Positions 24,160 through 30,693 of a stretch of 43,034 bases of DNA are shown piece after piece; the stretch's first letter is position 1; each line of letters starts with the position of its first letter. The position numbers and the translations under genes are program-made. Below the pieces are notes generated by a model. That model worked only from the letters and a program-made list of their open reading frames with translations. It had not been told where the DNA came from and ran no database searches. Origin of the DNA: an uncultured Granulosicoccaceae bacterium (lineage in GTDB: Bacteria; Pseudomonadota; Gammaproteobacteria; Granulosicoccales; Granulosicoccaceae); NCBI GenBank assembly GCA_937927895.1, contig CALGKA010000108.1:1-43034 (forward strand). Reading direction: 5' to 3'.

Positions 24160-25452
24160 GTGAGTACTGATACAGATGATGCATACCACAAGATAAGAGC
24201 ACCAGCACGGGCTAAGCCGACTGGCTGCCCGGTTGATCATAATTTCACAACCTTTGCTGATGATTATCTGACCAATCCTTATCCGTCGCTTGCCAAGGTG
24301 CGTGAAGAGCACCCGATTTTCTATTCTGAAAAACTCGGTTTTCTGGTGGTCACTCGTATGCAGGATTTACTGGATATTTTTGGTGATCACGATGTTTATT
24401 CATCAGAGAATGTGCAGGATCCGGTATTCCCTGTTTCTGAGCGCGCCGCTGCAGTGCTTGCCGCTGAAGATTTTAATCCTGTTGCTGTTATGTCTAATAA
24501 GCAACAGCCAGATCATTCACGGATTAAGAAATACACCAGGCAAGGGTTTTCAGCGCGACGTATGAAAGTGCTTGAGCCCTATATAAAAAAACGCAGCCAT
24601 GAATTAGTAGACGCGATGGTTGCCAATGGCAATCAAGCAGAGTTTGTCAGTAGCTTTGGTCACCCGTTACCCGGGCAGATAATATTCCGATTTATAGGCT
24701 TCCCTGAATCTGATGATGAAAAGCTCATAAGCTGGACATCAAACCGGCTGGCTTTTACCTGGGGTAACCCCGATGAAGAAGAACAAGTCGACATCGCGAA
24801 CAAAATGCTACGCTATTGGCGATACTGCAGAGAATTCGTAGCCACCCGTAAAACCCAACGCGCTGATGATCTAACCTCTGAGCTTCTAGATGCACACGAT
24901 GCTAACCCAGATGAGTTGTCTTATCGGGAAGTTGAATCCATTATCTATGGTTTGTCTTTTGCCGGGCATGAGATTGTCAGTAACTACATGAGTAATTCTT
25001 TGTTATGTCTGTTGCCACGTCGCGATGTATGGGATGCACTGTGCGCTGATGCCACGTTAATCCCTAATGCACTTGAAGAGGTGCTGCGATTCGAATCACC
25101 ACAAACCAGTTGGCGGCGGGTAACCAATGTCGACACTGAAATTGATGGCATAAAAGTGCCGGCAGGCACTCAGGTTTTTTTAAGTTTGGGTGCTGCTAAC
25201 CACGAGCCTGAGTTGTTTGAAAAACCTGGTACTTTTGATATCCATCGAGAGAATGCTAAAAAACATATTTCATTTGGTTATGGCATACACTTTTGTCTTG
25301 GTGCACGGTTGGCAAGGCTTGAAGGTGAAATAGCGATTCAAACGTTAACTGAGCGACTACCAGATCTTAAGTTAGTAGAAGGGCAGTCTCTTGATTACTC
25401 GCCTAATATTACGTTTCGTGGTCCCAAAGAATTGTTGGTGGAGTGGGGCTGA
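24160..25452 (+). CDS. cytochrome P450 monooxygenase (second, lacks I-helix threonine)
   Basis: A 430-residue soluble P450. The ExxR pair is Glu307 and Arg310, and the heme loop FGYGIHFCLGARLARLE holds Cys379. The I-helix motif reads AGHEI (268-272), with Ile where most P450s have the Thr that protonates the iron-bound oxygen. The GTG start follows GGAG by 8 bases. As the last gene of the hpa operon it may supply a ring hydroxylation needed to make the catechol, since no flavin-dependent 4-hydroxyphenylacetate hydroxylase (HpaBC) gene is in the window. Its redox partners are not encoded nearby. Confidence 0.9.
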   Translation: MSTDTDDAYHKIRAPARAKPTGCPVDHNFTTFADDYLTNPYPSLAKVREEHPIFYSEKLGFLVVTRMQDLLDIFGDHDVYSSENVQDPVFPVSERAAAVLAAEDFNPVAVMSNKQQPDHSRIKKYTRQGFSARRMKVLEPYIKKRSHELVDAMVANGNQAEFVSSFGHPLPGQIIFRFIGFPESDDEKLISWTSNRLAFTWGNPDEEEQVDIANKMLRYWRYCREFVATRKTQRADDLTSELLDAHDANPDELSYREVESIIYGLSFAGHEIVSNYMSNSLLCLLPRRDVWDALCADATLIPNALEEVLRFESPQTSWRRVTNVDTEIDGIKVPAGTQVFLSLGAANHEPELFEKPGTFDIHRENAKKHISFGYGIHFCLGARLARLEGEIAIQTLTERLPDLKLVEGQSLDYSPNITFRGPKELLVEWG

Positions 25453-25547
25453 TAGAGATATAAGCTGCAGTGTTTATAGTAGAAAACCGCTCATCGGGAT
25501 CTAACTTTGATTGCTAATCGGTTTCGAGAAGTGAGAGACGAGTTGAC

Positions 25548-25673
25548 ATGAAATTGCAAAAATCTAAAGGCTCTGTATGGGACGATATTGCTGCCGATTC
25601 TGCTGAGGCTGCTCAGCTGAAATTTCAGGCGGCTTTGTTTGATGCAATCAGAGCCTACATTAAGAAGCACTAG
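25548..25673 (+). pseudogene. remnant of an XRE-family antitoxin
   Basis: A 41-codon open frame, N-terminus MKLQKSKGSVWDD, resembles the leader of HigA-like XRE antitoxins (a WD..A motif, an acidic stretch, then a helix ending AYIKKH). A TAG follows exactly where the helix-turn-helix would begin. The next codons in the same frame read LTQEEL, the usual start of that domain, before the sequence becomes GNAT-like. This looks like a truncated antitoxin gene joined to another truncated gene. Confidence 0.55.
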
Positions 25674-25700
25674 CTTACACAGGAAGAACTCACACGCACT

Positions 25701-26111
25701 TTGGAAAGCTTTCGAGCACAACTATCTTTTACTCACCCCAATGCTATGTTCGGTAACTTTGCTGAAGGCGAGCTTGCAGCAACAGCCGCCGTAGGCTACA
25801 CAAGTAAGTTCCCGTCATCGCGTCACAAAATGGTGATATGGGGTGTTTTCACTTCACCTCGATACCGTCGCCAAGGACTAAGCCGCCAGGTTGTAGAGTC
25901 GGCAATTCAACATGCATTTAGCAACGGCGTAAATCGCGTTAATTTGCAGGTGTACGTGCCAAATGAACCTGCGCTTGGGCTATACAAATCAATTGGATTT
26001 GTGGAATATGGTGTTGAGCCATCGGCGGTGTATCTTGATGGCCAGTATCACGATGGTGTTCTTATGACGCTTGTGAAAAAACAGGCTACGTTTAAGAAAG
26101 TGCGATGCTAA
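25701..26111 (+). CDS. GNAT-family N-acetyltransferase, 5'-truncated
   Basis: A 136-residue frame covering most of a GNAT fold. VIWGVFTSPRYRRQG (50-64) contains strand 4 and the acetyl-CoA pyrophosphate loop RRQGLS, with Ser where Gly is usual. NEPALGLYKSIGFVEYG (93-109) is the classic C-terminal motif. The first strand and helix expected before ESFRAQLSFTH are missing. The only start candidate upstream is a TTG at 25701, and the frame is continuous with the XRE remnant at 25548 through one stop codon. It is probably a decayed gene. The substrate is unknown. Confidence 0.5.
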   Translation: MESFRAQLSFTHPNAMFGNFAEGELAATAAVGYTSKFPSSRHKMVIWGVFTSPRYRRQGLSRQVVESAIQHAFSNGVNRVNLQVYVPNEPALGLYKSIGFVEYGVEPSAVYLDGQYHDGVLMTLVKKQATFKKVRC

Positions 26112-26329
26112 CGACCGCTTAGTGTGGAAACTTGCAAGTCAACATACCTGGTCAATCTACTTATTCATAGATGAGCGAATGGCGGGTGTTGGCGGTTGCT
26201 TCCGGTCAGATTGTAGAATAACGAGTAGCTGATGTTTACTCTTGTGGGATTTACCTCGCAAGCCTACCTTACAAGCCTGTCCATCGACAGCATGGTGCCC
26301 GTTTACGTCAATGCAGTATTATCGTAAAA

Positions 26330-26578
26330 ATGAATAAAGCCTCTTCGGAGAATAACGGCAAATACCAAATGGCATTAGCCGAAAAAACACGGTGTTTATT
26401 GCAATCACTGTCACTAGATGAAAAAGCATTATCAATACTAAAGAGCATAATCGATGCTGATACATGCGTTTCCAACGCAATACTTGCAACTCAATCCCAT
26501 GAGCAAGTCTCCACTCTGGTCCGTTGGCTCTACAATGAGCATCCGCCTGTGACCAATTTAAAAAGATACGATCGTTAA
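26330..26578 (+). CDS. small hypothetical protein, 82 aa
   Basis: I do not recognise this product. It is a short, mostly helical, soluble-looking sequence with no motif, starting with ATG after an AAAA-rich leader and ending convergently 41 bases from the hipA stop. It lies in an accessory patch with other broken small genes, so it could be a fragment or a spurious frame. The preceding 218 bases (26112-26329) contain nothing I can name. Confidence 0.3.
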   Translation: MNKASSENNGKYQMALAEKTRCLLQSLSLDEKALSILKSIIDADTCVSNAILATQSHEQVSTLVRWLYNEHPPVTNLKRYDR

Positions 26579-26619
26579 TCCCTACACAAAACCAAAACGC
26601 CAATCCCCCAAATTATCAG

Positions 26620-27903
26620 CTAGATAAACAAGTTGTGCCGATGGGAAACGCTAAGGTCTGATTGGATGTTCGCCTTATCTGCAAATGTTTGCCAACTCTC
26701 AACGGATGCCGACACTTCGCGTAGTATCTTTTTTGCTTTAGTAGCTTTAACTCCCGACGTAATTGAAAATTGAATCAGATCATCTACCTCAAAGTGTCGC
26801 CGTTTACCGTTCACACTCATCTGATGTTGGTGAGTCCAGTCACCCTTTGGATTGTAAGAGTAGGCCACGTCAAAAGCAGGGGACAGTCGCCATTGGCCTT
26901 CACGATTCATAAGAAACGCGATGTTCTTTACATGATCATCCTGGTTACGCGCCAGTACGTTAAAAAAGGTTCTGCGTACCTGTTGTTCAATATCAGACAT
27001 TGGCATACGCAAGCGACGCATCAGTATTATGGATTGTTCGTAGGCGTAAGCACCGGCCATATTAAAATCATAGTGCATCATTGCACCAAGAGATTGCATA
27101 TGCAGTTTTCCACCCGAGACTGGTCGATCAAAACGTTGCGTCATAAAGTGTGCGCGTCCTCCTTCTTCATGAAGTCTGCACTCCTGCATATCTATGCCTG
27201 CGGCAGTGGCCATTAAATAGTAGGCATACTCAATCTGGCCAAAACCCATTGGGTCAACAGTTTCCTTATCACGATTGCCATCTACTCCATCAAACTTCAT
27301 TAGCCAGTGACTAAAGCCTTTTGCAGCAGGCGCTTGTCCGGAGCGAAACTCACCGGTATCGGGATTCCATGCAAGCACTGCCTTGGCACGTGCACCGCCG
27401 GCTGAAGTGCCGATATGTAGAATATCGCGAATCACCTCTTCATCATCTTCACCAGTGAATTTGCCTTCAAGTGAAATGCGTTCATCAAGCACTCGGTTAG
27501 CAAGGCCGACCATCAAATCTACATCGATCTGCCGATCTACAACCTCTCCCAACATCGGCTCGAATTCAAGTGCACCCATGCCGCGAGTGCCGGTATAACA
27601 AAGCCTCTCAAGTGGTGTAAAACTCTCTCGCCCTTGGCGCGCCAACCAGGCATCGATTAACGCGTTGCCAAAACGATCCGGCAAGCTGTCAGCCAACAAG
27701 CCGGGGAGACCTTTGAAGGTATCGGTAGACAAGGTAGGGAATTCATAAGGTGCCTCACGCAGAGGCATCATCACTGGAGCGACTTCAATGCCTGAGCGCG
27801 TAAAATCTGCAGTATATTGAAAGACGCCGATACCACGATCCGCTAACCAGGTGACTGCTCCGATGTCTTTACCCCACAGAACAACTCTGGCGGTATCAAT
27901 CAT
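26620..27903 (-). CDS. hipA: HipA-family serine/threonine kinase toxin
   Basis: A 427-residue HipA-like kinase, the toxin of a type II toxin-antitoxin pair. HipA proteins phosphorylate aminoacyl-tRNA synthetases and arrest growth. The N-terminal subdomain covers about 1-120. The glycine-rich ATP-binding segment is TSAGGARAKA (166-175), the catalytic loop is NQDDHVKN (320-327), and the metal-binding motif is SPAFD (341-345). All active residues seem present. The frame extends 42 codons upstream, but the ATG at 27903 has GGAG at good spacing and overlaps the hipB stop by 8 bases, the usual coupling. The C-terminal end near MSVNGKR is as in other HipA proteins. Confidence 0.9.
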   Translation of the reverse strand: MIDTARVVLWGKDIGAVTWLADRGIGVFQYTADFTRSGIEVAPVMMPLREAPYEFPTLSTDTFKGLPGLLADSLPDRFGNALIDAWLARQGRESFTPLERLCYTGTRGMGALEFEPMLGEVVDRQIDVDLMVGLANRVLDERISLEGKFTGEDDEEVIRDILHIGTSAGGARAKAVLAWNPDTGEFRSGQAPAAKGFSHWLMKFDGVDGNRDKETVDPMGFGQIEYAYYLMATAAGIDMQECRLHEEGGRAHFMTQRFDRPVSGGKLHMQSLGAMMHYDFNMAGAYAYEQSIILMRRLRMPMSDIEQQVRRTFFNVLARNQDDHVKNIAFLMNREGQWRLSPAFDVAYSYNPKGDWTHQHQMSVNGKRRHFEVDDLIQFSITSGVKATKAKKILREVSASVESWQTFADKANIQSDLSVSHRHNLFI

Positions 27904-28243
27904 CGTCGCTCCATCGCCACTCAGACGATGACGGTGGTTTGCGACTGGCGCGCTTGCGCTCTCGACCTTGCTTAATCCGATCGACGGGTCTAATACCTGG
28001 GTCAGGGAGCAAGGCAGCGAGGTGATCATGTAGTTTCAGTGCCTGCATGATACGTACAAAGGAATCCAGTGATATTGCTTTACCATCCGCCATTCGGGTC
28101 AACGTACTTCTCGATACGCCTGCATCTTCAGAGAGATCCTGCTGGCTGATGTTGCGGCTCAAGCGAATCTCCTCGAGTTGCTCGCACAGGCTCGTTACGA
28201 TGGATTCGCTGGTCGCTGTATAGAAATCAATTTTTTGCGTCAT
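27896..28243 (-). CDS. hipB: HipB-family XRE antitoxin
   Basis: A 115-residue DNA-binding antitoxin. A helix-turn-helix spans about residues 32-65 (ISQQDLSEDAGVSRSTL, then DGKAISLDSF). The C-terminal 30 residues are very basic and end in an acidic SDDD. HipB proteins neutralise HipA and repress their own operon. It precedes hipA with an 8-base overlap. It starts divergently from the hicAB remnant, with short inverted repeats just upstream that could be its operator. Confidence 0.87.
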   Translation of the reverse strand: MTQKIDFYTATSESIVTSLCEQLEEIRLSRNISQQDLSEDAGVSRSTLTRMADGKAISLDSFVRIMQALKLHDHLAALLPDPGIRPVDRIKQGRERKRASRKPPSSSEWRWSDDD

Positions 28244-28310
28244 ATGTGATACATTATCTGACTTATAGCCACTTAAAGTATGATTTATGATGCATTATAG
28301 CATGTGTGAT
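28244..28310. promoter_or_regulatory. candidate operator region upstream of hipBA
   Basis: The AT-rich stretch directly before hipB contains short inverted repeats: ATGC-ATTATA-GCAT at 28290-28304 and TATGTGATACATTAT near the start codon. HipB-like antitoxins repress their own promoter from such sites. The repeats are short and the assignment is tentative. Confidence 0.3.
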
Positions 28311-28455
28311 TTAATGCTGCATAAGGCTGGTTAACACGGTTGGCAGCCACCAAAAATATGCCAAAGGCAATCGTCGGGTAACCGTGCCACACCCGAGGAA
28401 GGACATACCGATAGGCACCGCTCGGCAAATAGCCAAACAAGCTGGGTGGATATAG
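28302..28455 (+). pseudogene. hicA: hicA toxin gene, frameshifted
   Basis: The frame ending at 28455 reads NTVGSHQKYAKG, then RRVTVPHPRKDIPIGT and ARQIAKQAGWI. This is the hallmark of HicA mRNA interferases, with the active-site His in GSH. It has no start: a TAA lies in frame at 28312. The N-terminal part (ATG at 28302, ending in HKAG) is in a different frame that stops at 28334. The two overlap at CTGGTT (28327-28332). An intact HicA reads KAGW..LV at this point, so a small deletion between repeated CTGGTT sequences is a simple explanation. The toxin is almost certainly dead. hicB follows 54 bases later. Confidence 0.7.
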
Positions 28456-28509
28456 CGCAGTTGCCGTTTTATAGAAGTTTGTAGTTCGTTTTAGAGGAGA
28501 GCATAAGAG

Positions 28510-29148
28510 ATGCGAGTTTTTTACGCCGTTGTAAACAAAGATGAGGGGAGCGCATATGGCGTTCACTTTCCAGATGTCCCAGGCTGTTTTTCAGCATCGG
28601 ATGATTCAGAGTCGTTGTTGGCTAATGCCAGTGATGCGCTGATCTGCCACTTGGATGGTGAGGAGGTGCCAGAAGCCAGAGACATTGAGGAGATTCGTGA
28701 GGAGAGTAAAGAAGATATCAAAAATGGTGCTTTTATTTTGGCTGTGCCGTATGTGATACCCGCTGCTCGAACCGTTCGCGCGAATATCAGTCTCGACGAA
28801 GGAATGCTAAACGCCATCGATGCTGCTGCTAGCAATCGCAATATGACTCGTTCAGTTTTTATTGCGCATTCATCAAGGCGTGAAATAGAAGGAAGAAATA
28901 GACAAGTGAATACGAAAATTATTTCTACAAACGCACGACGATATACTATCGAAGCTCGTCAGGCAGTGACCGGTATCTGTAAAGTCCAGGTTGTTGTGAG
29001 TACTCACAATAATTCCCGAAGCGAGTTTGCAACTAGAGAAAGTAGCTCATATAAAAATTGCATTAATGGGCTCAAGCGCGATTACTTGAAAGAGGAATCT
29101 GTTTTGAAAGAAGTTGAGACGTGGCTGGAAGAGCTTTCTGCCGCATGA
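28510..29148 (+). CDS. hicB: HicB-like antitoxin with an unusual C-terminal extension
   Basis: A 212-residue protein. Residues 1-75 form the HicB partial-RNase-H-like fold (YAVVNKDEGSAYGVHFPDVPGCFSA is the classic opening, split here at residues 5-29). Residues 88-128 form a ribbon-helix-helix DNA-binding domain ending at SSRREIEG. An ordinary HicB stops here at about 130 residues. This frame continues for a further 80 residues with no recognisable family and a polar composition. The ATG has GAGGAG at good spacing. The partner hicA just upstream is frameshifted, so this is a solitary antitoxin. It may persist as a repressor, or the extension may mark the start of decay. Confidence 0.8.
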   Translation: MRVFYAVVNKDEGSAYGVHFPDVPGCFSASDDSESLLANASDALICHLDGEEVPEARDIEEIREESKEDIKNGAFILAVPYVIPAARTVRANISLDEGMLNAIDAAASNRNMTRSVFIAHSSRREIEGRNRQVNTKIISTNARRYTIEARQAVTGICKVQVVVSTHNNSRSEFATRESSSYKNCINGLKRDYLKEESVLKEVETWLEELSAA

Positions 29149-29191
29149 AATCTACCCATACGACGAAAGTTCAACTTAAGAGCAAGAAGCT

Positions 29192-29329
29192 ATGAATAAA
29201 GAAATTTCAATTGATGAATTGAAAAAAATTGATCTCAATGTCATCTGTGAGTTAGATACAGAGCCAACAACGAGTCTGATTGGATTTCTGCCGAGCAACG
29301 ATGACGGCATGAGTGAACTTTTAACATAA
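29192..29329 (+). CDS. small hypothetical protein, 45 aa
   Basis: A 45-codon frame with ATG preceded by AGCAAGAAG, starting 43 bases after the hicB stop. The product is acidic (starts MNKEISIDELKK, ends in GMSELLT) and unlike anything I know. It is too short for a domain assignment. It could be a real small protein co-transcribed with hicB or a gene fragment. Confidence 0.35.
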   Translation: MNKEISIDELKKIDLNVICELDTEPTTSLIGFLPSNDDGMSELLT

Positions 29330-29337
29330 CAGCCGCT

Positions 29338-29460
29338 ATGCTCATGAACAACAACACACCTCTGAGAAAAATGAAAGAGAAATTCGAGCTCGGGCTTGGT
29401 CGAGAAGCTGCCCGGAAAAGGGCGGTACGCACGATAGCACGGGCAGTCAACCCGCGTTAG
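29338..29460 (+). CDS. small basic hypothetical protein, 40 aa
   Basis: A 40-codon frame starting 8 bases after the previous small frame and ending just before a hairpin. The product is strongly basic (LRKMKEKFELGLGREAARK, then RAVRTIARAVNPR), suggesting a nucleic-acid-binding tail or a fragment of a larger protein. Its close spacing and the terminator after it are the only support for expression. Confidence 0.35.
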   Translation: MLMNNNTPLRKMKEKFELGLGREAARKRAVRTIARAVNPR

Positions 29461-29470
29461 GTAATTCGAT

Positions 29471-29510
29471 AGGGGGCGGTTCTTTGTTTACCGCCTCCTG
29501 TTTGTGAGTT
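29471..29510 (+). terminator. hairpin terminator after the hicB small-gene run
   Basis: AGGGGGCGGT at 29471-29480 pairs with ACCGCCTCCT at 29490-29499 apart from one G-T pair, around a 9-base loop. A short T-containing tail follows. The position 11 bases after the 40-codon frame suits a terminator, but the T run is weak. Confidence 0.55.
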
Positions 29511-29623
29511 GATCTAGCATGTATATTTTATTGAATGTAGAAGTGACACGTGACTAAGCGGACGTCTACTTTGGAGCGATCGGTCGGTGGTGGTCGTTTT
29601 CTGCCTTACAAAACTCTTTAGCT

Positions 29624-30457
29624 TTAATCTCTGGCTCTGCGAATTCTAAAGCTCGCTACAAACGGCAAATGATCAGATACATCTGCTCGAAAACGTGCTT
29701 GCCCGATGCCCATTGCCCAGTGCATCGGAAAGAGTCGAAGGCTGCCCTTAATGTATTCCGTACTAAAGCGCCGACTAATGGCAAATCCATCCAGCAGATT
29801 CTCGCGCCCGGAAGGTAGTATGTGAGAGTAGCGCTCCTGCAAGTCCCAGGAAGATACGAAGTCCATGAGATCATCACCACCGAGAAGGTGAAAGTTACTG
29901 ATATCTTGTCCCGGTATCATATTGAAATCACCCATCAGAAGAACATCCGGGTTTCTATCTGCGGGGCCACGTAGAGTTGTTATGTATTCACCTATTACCC
30001 TGCATTGATCATCGCGAATGGTTTGGTTTGAAGCTTCTCTGCCGGATTTCAGATGGACGCCAATTAACTTGAAATCAAATCGGTCAATTTCGATATCACA
30101 TACGAACGCTTTTCTGAAATTATTGTTGCCAAGATCAGATCTATCGAGAAGGGACGCATTTGTCACGGATACGCCTTGCTTATAAAGTACACCTATGTGC
30201 ATTGCGGCATGCGTACCGCCGGTAGCTGACTGTTCAAGAAATGTGTATTCATATGGCACACCATCATCCGTTAAATGTTGTGCGATCTTGCGGATGTGAT
30301 CTTCATTTTTAATTTCAACAAGTGTAACGACTTCCGCATCTAGCATCCCCAAACCTTCGGCCTGACGTTGTATGCGATCATCATCGAGCGCTTCAAATGT
30401 TGCTAAATTCCATGCTGCTACAGTCGCAGTTGTTTTTGCGAATACATTCGTTGTCAT
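29624..30457 (-). CDS. endonuclease/exonuclease/phosphatase-family hydrolase
   Basis: A 277-residue EEP-fold hydrolase. The fold's catalytic pieces are in order: Asn17 in AAWNL, Glu48 in LVEIKNE, His135 in GVHLKSGR, Asp177 and Asn179 in MGDFN, and Asp262-His263 in SDHLPF. Members cleave phosphodiester or phosphomonoester bonds in nucleic acids, lipids or phosphoinositides; the substrate here cannot be fixed. The first 14 residues are mildly hydrophobic but do not form a convincing signal peptide. It stands alone, 237 bases from the deacylase gene on its right, and the space between contains nothing recognisable. Confidence 0.83.
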   Translation of the reverse strand: MTTNVFAKTTATVAAWNLATFEALDDDRIQRQAEGLGMLDAEVVTLVEIKNEDHIRKIAQHLTDDGVPYEYTFLEQSATGGTHAAMHIGVLYKQGVSVTNASLLDRSDLGNNNFRKAFVCDIEIDRFDFKLIGVHLKSGREASNQTIRDDQCRVIGEYITTLRGPADRNPDVLLMGDFNMIPGQDISNFHLLGGDDLMDFVSSWDLQERYSHILPSGRENLLDGFAISRRFSTEYIKGSLRLFPMHWAMGIGQARFRADVSDHLPFVASFRIRRARD

Positions 30458-30693
30458 TTGCGTAATCCCAAAACTTACTTGCTGGTCTTAGTGGAACCTT
30501 ATCTCAGTCGCAGAGTGGGTGGCAAGATTTCAAGTACAACTGTATGGACAATATCTGGTAGACGGGTATCGCCACGCTAGAGGCATTATGCTTACTAGGT
30601 TTGCTACTAAGCCTGACTCTTGCACGCCTCCTTCCTGCCGGAGAAGCTGCAATTTCGTTGCAGCAGAAATTCATCGCCAGGGCTTTGAATCGG

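Noticed and set aside
26112..26329. tRNA or attachment site bordering the toxin-antitoxin patch
   Set aside because: No cloverleaf, integrase gene or flanking direct repeat could be found.
28285..28566. 93-codon minus-strand frame across the hicA region
   Set aside because: It is the shadow of the HicA coding sequence on the other strand and overlaps the hicB start.
30458..30693. Possible small gene between the EEP hydrolase and the deacylase
   Set aside because: The frames here overlap the flanking genes or lack start signals and motifs.
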